DNA of 53,397 nt from Anaerolineae bacterium (GTDB lineage: Bacteria > Chloroflexota > Anaerolineae > Anaerolineales > Villigracilaceae). The notes below the pieces were generated by a model, which was given only the letters and a program-made list of their open reading frames with translations, did not search any database and was not told the DNA's origin. This document shows positions 7,109-15,278 of the stretch, one piece after another. A program made the position numbers and the translations under genes. Each line of letters begins with the position of its first letter. The first letter of the stretch is position 1. The stretch covers positions 1 through 53,397 of the forward strand of contig JAKLPV010000116.1 in NCBI GenBank assembly GCA_022013685.1. Direction: 5' to 3'.

Positions 7109-8785
7109 ATGCCCACTCTGCCTCACCTGATACAACAAAATCTGCGCAGCAACCCTGAAAAGACTGCCATCGTTCTCCAACATGCCGGGCAGGATGATAT
7201 TTTGATTTCATATCGCGATCTGGTCAGCGGTTCTTACCGCTATGCCCGCGCCTACCAGCGTGCAGGCATTCGGCCTGGTGAAGTGGTCATTCTGATTTTG
7301 CAACACGGCGCGGACCTGGTCTTTTCGTTCTGGGGCGCGATCTTATACGGCGCGCTCCCCTCGATCATGCCTTTTCTGACCGAGAAACTTTCCCCTGAAC
7401 GCTACCGCGCCGATCTTTCGGCCTTGCTTTCGGTCACACAACCGGCGGCCATTGTCTCAACCCCCGAATTCGAGCCGGAAGTGCGGGCTGCGCTCTCGCC
7501 CGGCGGATCGGTGCGGACCGTCCTGCTGACCAGCCAGCTCGGCGCAGACGAAGCCCCGGATTTTGACCAGCTTCCCAGCCTGACTCGCGACCCTGAAGAG
7601 ATCGTCTTGCTCCAGCACTCATCCGGCACGACCGGCCTGCAAAAGGGAGTCGCGCTCTCGCACCGCGCCGTGCTCAACCAGTTGGCGGCGTATCGCCAGT
7701 CGATTGATCTGCGCGAGATGGATGTGGTTGTCTCCTGGCTGCCGCTTTATCACGATATGGGGCTGATTGCCGGGTTCCTGATGCCGGTTCTGAGCGCCAA
7801 TACCCTGGTGCTAATGTCGCCATTTGATTGGGTGCGCGCGCCGTATAAGCTGATGCAATCGATCAGCAAATATCATGGCACATTGGCCTGGCTGCCGAAT
7901 TTTTCTTATAACTTTTGCGCCCATAAGGTCCGCGAGCGGGATATGGCGGGGGTGGACTTGTCTGGCTTGCGCGTACTGACCAATTGTTCCGAGCCGGTTA
8001 AATGGGAGAGTCACCAGGCGTTTTATGAAAAGTTCAAGAACTATGGCTTGCACGAGGAAACCCTGAATTGCAGTTACGCCATGGCTGAGAATGTTTTTGG
8101 TGTCACCCAGACCCCGCCCGGCACGCTGCCAAAGGTGGATGAGATCGATCGCGAAGCGTATATCAACCAACGGGTGGCGCGTGAGCCGCTGGCGGGGAAA
8201 GCCGTCCTGAAGATGATGTCATCGGGACGGGCCTTGCCCAACACCCGCATCCGCATCCTTGACGAAAAAGGAAAAGAGCTGCCCGACCGGGTCATCGGCG
8301 AGATCGCCCTGCAAAGCGATTGCATGTTGACCGCTTATTACAACCGGCCCGATGCCACCGAAAAGGCCCTGCGCGACGGCTGGTACCTGACCGGCGACTA
8401 CGGCTACAGCCTGGACGGAGAGATTTTCGTCTCGGGGCGCAAGAAGGATATGATCATCGTCGGCGGCAAGAACGTTTACCCGCAAGATCTCGAGTCGCTG
8501 GCCTACGAAGTGCCGGGGATCCATGCCGGGCGGGCGGTTGCCTTCGGTATCGAGGACGAAAAAGCCGGGACCGAGGAAGTGGTCATCGTGGCCGAGGTCG
8601 ATTCTGACGATGAGATGGAGCGCCAGCACATCGCCGATGCCCTGCGGCGGCATGTCAGTCAGAATTCGGCAATTGCCCTGCGCCACGTTCACCTGGTGGG
8701 GCCGAAATGGATCGTGAAAACGTCCAGCGGTAAAACGGCCCGCTCGGCCAACCGCGAAAAATTTTTGCAAGAGCTAACCGCGTAG
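7109..8785 (+). CDS. Acyl-AMP ligase / acyl-CoA synthetase
   Basis: ANL-superfamily adenylating enzyme of 558 residues. It activates a fatty or other carboxylic acid as an acyl-AMP and passes it to CoA or, given the adjacent carrier gene, to a phosphopantetheine arm. Seen: the AMP-binding P-loop LLQHSSGTTGLQKGV near residue 170, WLPLYHDMGL near residue 210, NCSYAMAENVFG near residue 315, LTGDYGY and SGRKKDMIIVGGKNVYPQD near residues 430-455, and a C-terminal KTSSGKTAR carrying the catalytic lysine. The HDMGL form and overall shape resemble fatty acyl-AMP ligases (FAAL). Start ATG 7109 lacks a clear Shine-Dalgarno sequence because the upstream DNA is repeat. Acyl substrate unknown. Confidence 0.88.
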   Translation: MPTLPHLIQQNLRSNPEKTAIVLQHAGQDDILISYRDLVSGSYRYARAYQRAGIRPGEVVILILQHGADLVFSFWGAILYGALPSIMPFLTEKLSPERYRADLSALLSVTQPAAIVSTPEFEPEVRAALSPGGSVRTVLLTSQLGADEAPDFDQLPSLTRDPEEIVLLQHSSGTTGLQKGVALSHRAVLNQLAAYRQSIDLREMDVVVSWLPLYHDMGLIAGFLMPVLSANTLVLMSPFDWVRAPYKLMQSISKYHGTLAWLPNFSYNFCAHKVRERDMAGVDLSGLRVLTNCSEPVKWESHQAFYEKFKNYGLHEETLNCSYAMAENVFGVTQTPPGTLPKVDEIDREAYINQRVAREPLAGKAVLKMMSSGRALPNTRIRILDEKGKELPDRVIGEIALQSDCMLTAYYNRPDATEKALRDGWYLTGDYGYSLDGEIFVSGRKKDMIIVGGKNVYPQDLESLAYEVPGIHAGRAVAFGIEDEKAGTEEVVIVAEVDSDDEMERQHIADALRRHVSQNSAIALRHVHLVGPKWIVKTSSGKTARSANREKFLQELTA

Positions 8786-8842
8786 GGCGGATTGCCAATT
8801 CGTCATTTTATTTCATCCCAGGTAAACTCTTTGTAATCGCTT

Positions 8843-8934
8843 GTCATTTCGAGTGACAGCGACATCGTGCCCGTAGGGTAGAAATCTTAACCGCCGTGCA
8901 GAAGATTTCTCACCGCTACGCGGTTCGAAATGAC
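8843..8934. repeat. Palindromic element, GTCATTTCGAG variant
   Basis: GTCATTTCGAG at 8843 is mirrored by CGAAATGAC ending at 8934. Inner inverted segments include AGAAATCTTA and AGAAGATTTCT. It is a variant of the GTCATTGCGAG element present at 20247, 37572 and 46481, and fills the ligase-thioesterase gap. Confidence 0.75.
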
Positions 8935-8965
8935 AATCAAAACAGGACTCATAGATAGAAACACT

Positions 8966-9385
8966 ATGCCCACTTCGCCCATTTACACCAAAACCATCAT
9001 CATCCCACCCAATGCCATTGACGAGAATGGACATGTCAACAATGTTGTCTACGTTCAGTGGATGCAGGATATTGCCGTGGAACATTATGCCAGCGCGGGC
9101 GGCGTGACCGCCCAGGGAGAGAATGCCACCTGGGTGGTGCGCGAACATAAGGTCGAGTATTTGCGGCCAGCTTTTGCCGGGCAGGAAGTCGAGATTCGCA
9201 CCTGGGTTGAGGATGCGCGCCGGGTGCGTTCGCTCAGAAAGTATGAATTCGTCAGGACGGCAGACGCCAGCCTGCTGGTGCGCGGCGAAACCGACTGGGT
9301 CTTTGTCGATACCGGCACCGGCCGGCCGCTGCCGATCCCTGCCGCGGTGATCGAGTTGCTGTCCCCTCGCAAACGGCTTTCATAG
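8966..9385 (+). CDS. Acyl-CoA thioesterase, 4-hydroxybenzoyl-CoA thioesterase type
   Basis: Hotdog-fold hydrolase of 139 residues that releases acids from CoA or carrier thioesters. The N-terminal DENGHVNNVVYVQWMQD matches the family active-site helix, with the catalytic Asp in the usual place, followed by VEYLRPAFAGQEVEIRTW. I chose ATG 8966. An in-frame ATG at 8930 lies within a palindromic repeat and would add 12 unconserved residues. A strong terminator follows the stop at once. With the carrier protein and ligase upstream this completes a small acyl-transfer set; whether it acts as an editing enzyme for that set is inferred. Confidence 0.87.
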   Translation: MPTSPIYTKTIIIPPNAIDENGHVNNVVYVQWMQDIAVEHYASAGGVTAQGENATWVVREHKVEYLRPAFAGQEVEIRTWVEDARRVRSLRKYEFVRTADASLLVRGETDWVFVDTGTGRPLPIPAAVIELLSPRKRLS

Positions 9386-9436
9386 ACAAAAAATCGCCGT
9401 GTCTGGCTTTGACAGCCAAGCACGGCGATTTTTTGT
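9386..9436. terminator. Bidirectional intrinsic terminator
   Basis: Arms 9386-9401 and 9421-9436 form a perfect 16-bp stem rich in A/T at the base, with runs of T on both strands. It separates the thioesterase gene from the converging rimO gene and ends both transcripts. Confidence 0.9.
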
Positions 9437-9449
9437 TTGTCAGGATGTA

Positions 9450-10805
9450 TTACAAGATTTTCAACCCGGCGGGGACGCCGGTCAGATCGTAGGCCATCGC
9501 CCCGGTAACGCGGATCGGGACGATCTCGCCAACCGGCAGTTCGCCCTCGACCAGCACCAGGCCGTCGATTTCGGGCGCATCGCGGTAGGAACGCCCGATC
9601 GAGATGCCGTCATTGTAGCCTTCGACCAGCACATCCAGGGTTTTGCCGACATACGATTGATTGATTTGCAGGGAGATACCCTGTTGCAGTTCCATCAACC
9701 GGTTCCAGCGCTGCTCCTTGACCTCGGCAGGCACCGGGTCGCCGAGTGGCTCGGATGTTGTACCCGGCTCGAAGGAGAATTTGAACGTCCCGACCCGGTC
9801 GAAGCGGGTCTGTTCTACGAAATCGTACAGCGCCTGGTACTCTTCGTCCGTTTCGCCGGGATAGCCGACGATAAACGTGGTGCGGATGGCCAGCCGCTGG
9901 GGTTTGTCGTTGAAAGCGGTCCGCATCTTGTCGAGGGTTTTGTGAACCCACTCGATATTGGACGGGCGCTTCATGCGGTAGAGTGTCTTGGGGTCGGCAT
10001 GCTGCAAGGGGATGTCCAGATAGGGCAAGACCTGCTTGCGGCTGGCCATGACCTCGATCAAACGGTCGGTGACGTAGCCGGGATAAGCGTACATGATGCG
10101 GATCCAGTCCATGTCCGGCACGGAATCGGTCAATAGCTCGATCAGCACGGCCAGCCCGTCTTTTAAGCCCAGGTCGTGGCCGTAGTCGGTGGTGTCCTGC
10201 GCAATCAGGATCAACTCGCGCACGCCGTTATCGCGCAAGACTTTGGCCTCGTGGATGATACTCTCAATCGGGCGGCTGACTGCTGTGCCTTTGATGAGCG
10301 GGATGGCGCAAAAAGCGCACGGGCGGCGGCAGCCATCGGCCACTTTCAGGTAGGCGCTTGTCCCGGCGACCGAGACGCGCAACGTGTCGCCTTCGTCGCG
10401 GCCAACGGTCGGGGCTTCGGGCAGGTGGTAGAGTGTGCCAGGGTGCGGAGTCTGGCGCAGTTGTTTGACAACTTGCACAATGTCCATCCAGCGCCGGGTG
10501 CCGAGCACACCGTCGATGCCGGGGACCTTCTGGGCCACTTCCACACCGTAGCGCTGGGTCAGGCATCCTGCGGCGATCAGAAGCTGGTCACGGCGTTTGC
10601 CGCGCGCCAGTTCTCGCAAGACCTGGAAGGATTCTTCCTTGGCCGGACCGATAAATCCGCAGGTGTTGACGATCAGGATGCTGGCCTGGGAGGCTTTTTC
10701 GACGCTTTTGTAGCCATCGTGACTGAGTAACTGCGCCATTGAGTCAGAGTCAACGGTATTTTTGGCGCATCCGAGTGAGACAAGGTGAAAGGTTTTACGA
10801 TTCAT
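9450..10805 (-). CDS. rimO: Ribosomal protein S12 methylthiotransferase
   Basis: Radical SAM enzyme that adds a methylthio group to an Asp of ribosomal protein S12. Seen in 451 residues: the N-terminal MTTase domain with its three iron-sulfur cysteines (SLGCAKNTVDSD near residue 13, NTCGFI near 48, AAGCLTQRY near 80); the radical SAM cluster CRRPCAFCAIP near residue 160; GYPGETDEEY near 310; and a C-terminal TRAM domain. The SLGCAKN and CRRPCAFC signatures fit RimO rather than MiaB. It lies four bases after the RodZ-like gene and is the last gene of a minus-strand operon with rplI. Confidence 0.94.
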   Translation of the reverse strand: MNRKTFHLVSLGCAKNTVDSDSMAQLLSHDGYKSVEKASQASILIVNTCGFIGPAKEESFQVLRELARGKRRDQLLIAAGCLTQRYGVEVAQKVPGIDGVLGTRRWMDIVQVVKQLRQTPHPGTLYHLPEAPTVGRDEGDTLRVSVAGTSAYLKVADGCRRPCAFCAIPLIKGTAVSRPIESIIHEAKVLRDNGVRELILIAQDTTDYGHDLGLKDGLAVLIELLTDSVPDMDWIRIMYAYPGYVTDRLIEVMASRKQVLPYLDIPLQHADPKTLYRMKRPSNIEWVHKTLDKMRTAFNDKPQRLAIRTTFIVGYPGETDEEYQALYDFVEQTRFDRVGTFKFSFEPGTTSEPLGDPVPAEVKEQRWNRLMELQQGISLQINQSYVGKTLDVLVEGYNDGISIGRSYRDAPEIDGLVLVEGELPVGEIVPIRVTGAMAYDLTGVPAGLKIL

Positions 10806-10809
10806 GAGT

Positions 10810-12102
10810 TTAAGGAAGTTCCGTTAAAGTGGGGGTACTGGTAAGGGTAGGTGTCGCGCTGGGTTGGATGCGCGGCGTGTTGCTTGGCGTCGGGCTGACA
10901 GTTGGTGTTGGGGTCTGGATACCGTCCAGCGTGTAAATGCGGTTGACAACCTCGCCAGGATTACCCATTTGCCCAAAATCGAATTGATTGTAAATTACCT
11001 GAATGGCGCTGCCGTTGCCGGTTAGCACTTCGATGCGCTCGCGGCCGTCGAAGACTAGGGCCGCGCCTGGCGCAACCCGCCCGTCTTGCTTGACTTCGCC
11101 ATCAACAATCACGCGTAAAAAAACACGTTCACGCACCAGCAAAGTCACTTGCAGGATCGATCCGGGCAGGGGAGCGGTTGCTTCGAGTTCCAAGGTGGGT
11201 TCTTCGTCAAGCGAAGGCAGGGAAGTCCCCAGCGCCTCGATGCTGGTCGGCAAGCTTTCAGGGGTTTCTGTCTGCGCCTCCGGGCTGGCGAGCAGGACGT
11301 CTGAGATCGAAGGCCCCTGGTTGTCTTCTTCTGTTTCTTGCGCAGTAATGATTCGCGATGCACCCCACAGTAATAATGTTGAGATGCTGACGATGATCAA
11401 CGCGCCAAAAACCAGATCCGCACTGATCAGGCGGCGTATCCATGGTGGCAGAGCCCAACGGCGGCGCGGTGGGGGTGAGACCTCCTGACGCTCGGCGCGG
11501 CGGGCTTGCAGCCCCTCGGCAAAGCGCAGCAGCATTGCATCCCCGTTCATGTCCAGAAAGTTGGCGTAGGTATTCAACATGCCGCGTGCTTGAACCGGGG
11601 AAGGCAAGCTCTCGAAATCTCCCTGCTCGATGACCAATAAATTGGCCTGGCGCACACGCGTGTGTCGTTCGATTTCTTCCAGTGTCAGGCCGAGAAGTTC
11701 GCGCCGCTGACGCAGGGAAATGCCGATTTGGTGAAAAACAACATCGGAAGGTTGCGACTCCTCAGTCTGCTCCACGACTTCGGCAATCTCAAGCGGTTCT
11801 GGTTCTGGCTCCGCTTCTTTTTCTATAATTATTTCTGCTGCCGGTTCAGGCTCCGGCTGTGGCTGGGCTTGGGTGGCAGGGGTTTCTGTCGGCTCGAATA
11901 GCTTTTCGATATCCAGGCCCAGAAATTCGGCATAGGCGCGTAAAAACCCGCGCGCCTGCACGGCAGACGGCATGATCGACAGGTCGTCGGTCTCCATCGC
12001 ATCGATATAATAACTACGAATGCGGGTCGCCTGAACGGCTTGTTTTACGCTTAGTTTGCGGGCTTCACGCGCCGCGCGAAGTTTTTCGCCTGGAGTGGAC
12101 AT
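10810..12102 (-). CDS. RodZ-like membrane protein with two helix-turn-helix domains
   Basis: Member of the RodZ/cytoskeletal HTH family, 430 residues. Seen: a first HTH_25 domain (GEKLRAAREARKLS, VQARGFLRAYAEFLG), an acidic Glu/Pro-rich spacer, a second related HTH_25 domain from about residue 125 (GISLRQRRELLGLT, VQARGMLNTYANFLD), a transmembrane helix near residue 245, and an exported beta domain like DUF4115 ending in a Thr/Pro-rich tail. RodZ links MreB to wall growth; mreB is not in view. Two HTH copies are unusual because typical RodZ has one. It is placed between rplI and rimO in one operon. Confidence 0.8.
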   Translation of the reverse strand: MSTPGEKLRAAREARKLSVKQAVQATRIRSYYIDAMETDDLSIMPSAVQARGFLRAYAEFLGLDIEKLFEPTETPATQAQPQPEPEPAAEIIIEKEAEPEPEPLEIAEVVEQTEESQPSDVVFHQIGISLRQRRELLGLTLEEIERHTRVRQANLLVIEQGDFESLPSPVQARGMLNTYANFLDMNGDAMLLRFAEGLQARRAERQEVSPPPRRRWALPPWIRRLISADLVFGALIIVSISTLLLWGASRIITAQETEEDNQGPSISDVLLASPEAQTETPESLPTSIEALGTSLPSLDEEPTLELEATAPLPGSILQVTLLVRERVFLRVIVDGEVKQDGRVAPGAALVFDGRERIEVLTGNGSAIQVIYNQFDFGQMGNPGEVVNRIYTLDGIQTPTPTVSPTPSNTPRIQPSATPTLTSTPTLTELP

Positions 12103-12117
12103 GGTCTTCTTAAAGAA

Positions 12118-12160
12118 ACATCACCGACGCCCCCCATTTGCCGGGTTGTATCGGTGATGT
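12118..12160 (-). terminator. Hairpin terminator after rplI
   Basis: Arms 12118-12127 and 12151-12160 form a perfect 10-bp stem. On the minus strand it is followed by TTCTTT. It lies between rplI and the RodZ-like gene and may reduce readthrough from the abundant ribosomal-protein transcript. Confidence 0.65.
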
Positions 12161-12180
12161 GTTGGCACAAGCCGGGAAAA

Positions 12181-12759
12181 TTAGCCTTCAGCCGGGGTTT
12201 CTTCGGCAGGGGTTTCTTCCGTTGTTGCAACATCTTCGACGTCACCGACAGGTTCAGCAGCCGGGACTGCCGTTTTCTCGGTTACATCGGCGGGCTGTTC
12301 AAGCGGATTGGCTTCACCTTCGCGATAGGCAATAACCTGAACTTCAGGAACAAGATCCATCGTCAGACGGATAACCGCTGTGTATTCACCCAGTTCACGC
12401 ACTGATTGCAGGTCAACCTGCTGGCGTTTGACTTCGATGCCGGTTTTTTCTTTGATGGCGTCTGCAACATCCTGATTGGTGATCGAACCGTACAACTTGC
12501 CGGTCTCACCAGCCTTGACGGCGAAAGCCAGGGAAACACCGTTCAAAACTTCAGCGACAGAACTCATTTCCTGGTTGAGCGCAGCGCGGCGCTTGGTTGC
12601 ATCTGCGCGGACCCTGTCGGCCTGGCGCAAAGCACCGGGTGTGGCCAGTACAGCCATTCCCTGCGGCAGCAGGAAGTTGCGGCCATAGCCGTCGGCAACT
12701 TTTTTAATGTCGCCCGCGCGGCCAAGTTTGTAAACATCTTTCATGAGTAAGATTTTCAT
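12181..12759 (-). CDS. rplI: 50S ribosomal protein L9 with acidic C-terminal extension
   Basis: L9 binds 23S rRNA near the L1 stalk. Seen in 192 residues: the N-terminal signature MKILLMKDVYKLGRAGD, then VADGYGRNFLLPQGMA, then the connecting helix and the C-terminal domain (KAGETGKLYGSIT, EVKRQQVDL). The usual bacterial length is about 150 residues. Here a tail of some 40 residues rich in Glu, Ala, Pro and Thr follows (TTEETPAEETPAEG at the end). The start is preceded by AAAGGG. A good promoter and a leader hairpin stand upstream on the minus strand. Confidence 0.95.
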   Translation of the reverse strand: MKILLMKDVYKLGRAGDIKKVADGYGRNFLLPQGMAVLATPGALRQADRVRADATKRRAALNQEMSSVAEVLNGVSLAFAVKAGETGKLYGSITNQDVADAIKEKTGIEVKRQQVDLQSVRELGEYTAVIRLTMDLVPEVQVIAYREGEANPLEQPADVTEKTAVPAAEPVGDVEDVATTEETPAEETPAEG

Positions 12760-12787
12760 GTTTCTAGCCCTTTCGTGGCAAAAAATT

Positions 12788-12809
12788 AGAGCGAAGGGTA
12801 CAACGCTCT
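12788..12809 (-). promoter_or_regulatory. Terminator-like hairpin in the rplI leader
   Basis: Arms 12788-12793 and 12804-12809 form a 6-bp stem with a 10-nt loop, followed on the minus strand by AATTTTTTG. Lying between the promoter and the L9 start, it could be an attenuator, as found for other ribosomal protein operons. The stem is short. Confidence 0.4.
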
Positions 12810-12818
12810 TGGGTTATG

Positions 12819-12847
12819 ATTTTACCAAAGGGTTGGCGGCGCGTCAA
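12819..12847 (-). promoter_or_regulatory. Sigma-70 promoter of the rplI operon
   Basis: On the minus strand TTGACG (12847-12842), 17 bp, TAAAAT (12824-12819). Transcription would begin about 50 bases before the L9 start. Confidence 0.7.
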
Positions 12848-12954
12848 TCACCGCTTTTCGCGCCCGTTCGCCGACATCCCATCCTTTTTGCAATTGAAAA
12901 CCAGCCAGTTTTTGGTACACTTGTATAAAAGGCTTGCAAAGAATGGAGAAAAAA

Positions 12955-13350
12955 ATGGACGATCGCAGAAAAATCCCTCGCAAGTATCTGATGGTCTATT
13001 CGCGCGTCTTTGACCGCGAAACTGGCAAAGTTCTCGGCTACCTTTCTGACATGAACCTGATGGGCGCAATGATTATCAGCGACGACCCGATGGTTGAAGG
13101 CACAGCTGTTTTGCTGCGATTTGACCTGCCTGACCCGCCCCTCTTCTCCACAGACCACCTCAACCTCAATGCTCGTGTTGCCTGGTGTCAGCCCGATATA
13201 GACCCTGCCTTCTATAACATCGGCTTCCAATTTGGCACAGTTACCAGCGAACAGGCCAAGATCATCGAAGAAATGATTGTCACCTATGAATTTCGGCGTG
13301 ACATGCCTCAGTACCCGCCATCCCCAGACTCCTTGATGGATGATTTCTAA
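12955..13350 (+). CDS. PilZ domain protein
   Basis: Single-domain PilZ protein of 131 residues, a family whose members commonly bind cyclic di-GMP. The N-terminal RRKIPRKYLMVYSRV matches the RxxxR arginine motif, and LSDMNLMGAMIISDDP corresponds to the (D/N)xSxxG loop but with Asn-Leu-Met in place of the usual Ser, so ligand binding is uncertain. I chose ATG 12955, which has GGAG six bases upstream, over earlier in-frame starts at 12934 (TTG) and 12943. A TATAAA box is seen at 12924. The following phosphatase gene starts eight bases after its stop. Confidence 0.78.
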   Translation: MDDRRKIPRKYLMVYSRVFDRETGKVLGYLSDMNLMGAMIISDDPMVEGTAVLLRFDLPDPPLFSTDHLNLNARVAWCQPDIDPAFYNIGFQFGTVTSEQAKIIEEMIVTYEFRRDMPQYPPSPDSLMDDF

Positions 13351-13357
13351 ACCATCC

Positions 13358-13903
13358 ATGCAAGCTGACAAACCAATTCCAGAATCCTACTGGGTCATTC
13401 CCGGCCAAATCCTGGCCGGGGAATACCCGACATCTGAAGATGACCCGGCGCGTGCGCGCCAGCGCATCGCTGCCTTCCTTCGGAAAGGATTCGACACCTT
13501 TATCGACCTGACCAGCCCTGATGACGCCAGCCCCTATGAAGCGCTCCTGAAACAGGAAGCCGCCGAATTTGGTTTGCAAGTCCATTATCATCGTTTTCCA
13601 ATCGGCGATTACGGCCTTCCCAGCCGCGAACAAATGCAGGCCACTCTTGACCAACTCGATCAGGCTTGCCAGCAAGGACGCAAAACTTACCTGCATTGTC
13701 AGGGCGGCATCGGGCGCACCGGAACCGTGGTTGGCTGTTACCTCGTGCGTCAGGGGCTGGATGGCCAGCAGGCTCTCAACCAGCTTGCTGAGTGGTGGCG
13801 CAAAGTACCAAAATCCGCACTTCACCCTCGTTCACCGGAAACAGCCCAACAGGAAGATTTTGTGCGCAACTGGCCCGAAGGTGGGCGTATAATCAGGCCA
13901 TGA
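13358..13903 (+). CDS. Dual-specificity/tyrosine phosphatase-like protein
   Basis: Cysteine phosphatase of 181 residues. The CX5R active-site loop is intact: HCQGGIGRTG, with the nucleophile Cys and the phosphate-binding Arg. A plausible general-acid Asp lies in the GDYGLPS segment. The N-terminal part (WVIPGQILAGEYP) resembles bacterial dual-specificity-like phosphatases that act on phosphoproteins or small phosphorylated molecules. I preferred ATG 13358. An earlier ATG at 13340 overlaps the PilZ gene. The stop overlaps the start of the methyltransferase gene as ATGA. A role with the PilZ protein is only suggested by position. Confidence 0.82.
   Translation: MQADKPIPESYWVIPGQILAGEYPTSEDDPARARQRIAAFLRKGFDTFIDLTSPDDASPYEALLKQEAAEFGLQVHYHRFPIGDYGLPSREQMQATLDQLDQACQQGRKTYLHCQGGIGRTGTVVGCYLVRQGLDGQQALNQLAEWWRKVPKSALHPRSPETAQQEDFVRNWPEGGRIIRP
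13888..13893 (+). promoter_or_regulatory. TATAAT box at leaderless distance from the methyltransferase
   Basis: TATAAT ends six bases before ATG 13900. Transcription from it would start at or next to the ATG, giving a leaderless mRNA. The box lies within the last codons of the phosphatase gene. Confidence 0.45.
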
Positions 13904-14634
13904 ACTGGCACGCGCGCTACCAACAACAAGCCCGCTGGACCCAAAACACGCGGGATTATTTGTTTAAACGCGCCGGGTTGGATACCACCAAACGAATTTT
14001 GGAAGTCGGCTGCGGCACAGGTGCGCTATGGGAGCATCTCAACCTGCCCGCCGGCGCATCGGCTCACGGCCTGGACCTCGGCCTGGATTCCGCCAGACAG
14101 GCTCGCCGTAATGCCCCTGGCTTGCTGGCCGTTAATGCTGCCGGGGAGCATTTGCCATATCCGGACGCCTGTTTCGATCTGGTATTTTGTCATTACCTGT
14201 TGCTTTGGGTGCAAAAGCCGGGGCAGATTCTGCGCGAAATGGCGCGTGTCACCCGGCCTGGCGGGGCGGTGCTGGCCCTGGCTGAGCCAGACCATGCCGC
14301 CCGCATCGATTACCCGGATGTGTTGCAGGCTCTTGGGGAGTGGCAAACCACAGCATTGATCAGCCAGGGAGTCAACCCGCGTATGGGGCGCGAGCTGGCA
14401 GGTGCATTTGCCGGGGCCGGGATTCAGCCCGTCGAAAACGGCATCATTGGCGGCGGGTGGAACGCCCCGACAGCCGATGAGACGGAGATGGAATGGGCCG
14501 TGCTCGAAGCCGATTTAACGGGCATGATTCCGGATGACGACATCCAAAAAATGAGAACCGTGGATGCGCAGGCCCGCCTGGGTGGTTCGCGGGTATTGTT
14601 CGTGCCAACATTTTATGCCTGGGGGCGGGTTTGA
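13900..14634 (+). CDS. SAM-dependent class I methyltransferase
   Basis: Soluble methyltransferase of 244 residues. Motif I is ILEVGCGTGALWE (SAM-binding glycine loop, residue about 33). It is followed by HGLDLGLDS, the DLVFCHYLLLWV segment (motif IV region) near residue 95, and RVTRPGGAVLALAEPD near residue 120. These mark the Methyltransf_11/25 group, but the substrate cannot be told. I chose ATG 13900, which overlaps the upstream stop and follows a TATAAT box. Upstream in-frame starts would run far into the phosphatase gene. Confidence 0.85.
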   Translation: MNWHARYQQQARWTQNTRDYLFKRAGLDTTKRILEVGCGTGALWEHLNLPAGASAHGLDLGLDSARQARRNAPGLLAVNAAGEHLPYPDACFDLVFCHYLLLWVQKPGQILREMARVTRPGGAVLALAEPDHAARIDYPDVLQALGEWQTTALISQGVNPRMGRELAGAFAGAGIQPVENGIIGGGWNAPTADETEMEWAVLEADLTGMIPDDDIQKMRTVDAQARLGGSRVLFVPTFYAWGRV

Positions 14635-14646
14635 TGGCGGATGCGG

Positions 14647-14652
14647 TATAAT
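14647..14652 (+). promoter_or_regulatory. TATAAT box before lepB
   Basis: TATAAT at 14647-14652 is 23 bases before the TTG start, with GGAGG at 14666-14670 between. No convincing -35 element is seen. Confidence 0.45.
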
Positions 14653-14675
14653 CGGCGCATCATTCGGAGGCAGTT

Positions 14676-15278
14676 TTGGAAGAGTTTACAACAGAGACAC
14701 TCGCGCCCGCATCAGAAAACGGCAATGAAGCTGAAAAAGAGGGCCGGGCGGGTTGGTATCAACTTTTATACGATATTTTAGAGACGGTTCTTCTTTCGGC
14801 GGCGCTTTTTCTGGTGATCAATGCTCTGACAGCCCGAGTGCGTGTAGATGGTTTTAGCATGTTGCCGACCCTTGAAGATGGCAATTTTGTACTGGTTAAT
14901 CGCCTGGCCTATCGTCTGGGGGAGCCGCAGCGCGGCGATATTGTCGTATTCCATTTTGACCTGACCCGTCAGGATTTAATCAAGCGTGTAATTGGCTTGC
15001 CCGGCGATGAAGTACGGATCGAAAACGGCGTGGTTTACGTTAATGGCGTCGGATTGATAGAGTCGTACATCGCGGCTGTGCCGAATTACAGCGGCTCATG
15101 GCTTGTGCCATCGGATAATTTTTTTGTGCTTGGCGATAACCGTAACGATTCTTCAGATTCGCACTCGTGGGGGATGCTGCCAGCCGACAAGGTGGTTGGT
15201 AAGGCGGTGCTGGTGTACTGGCCCTTCGAACGCTGGAGCATGTTGGATCATGTTGATTTAATAAAGGCGAGCCAATGA
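14676..15278 (+). CDS. lepB: Signal peptidase I
   Basis: Membrane-bound Ser/Lys protease that removes signal peptides from exported proteins. Seen in 200 residues: an acidic N-terminus, one transmembrane helix (LLSAALFLVINALTA), catalytic Ser in VDGFSMLPTLEDG, catalytic Lys in LIKRVIGLPGDEV, and the conserved GDNRNDSSDSHSWG box. The start is TTG 14676 with GGAGG six bases upstream; no better ATG is available. It overlaps deoC by four bases. Many lipoproteins and signal-anchored proteins in the window would use the wider export pathway. Confidence 0.94.
   Translation: MEEFTTETLAPASENGNEAEKEGRAGWYQLLYDILETVLLSAALFLVINALTARVRVDGFSMLPTLEDGNFVLVNRLAYRLGEPQRGDIVVFHFDLTRQDLIKRVIGLPGDEVRIENGVVYVNGVGLIESYIAAVPNYSGSWLVPSDNFFVLGDNRNDSSDSHSWGMLPADKVVGKAVLVYWPFERWSMLDHVDLIKASQ

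Noticed and set aside
8930..8965. Upstream in-frame ATG for the thioesterase
   Set aside because: It falls in the right end of a palindromic repeat and the added residues are not family-like; ATG 8966 is preferred.
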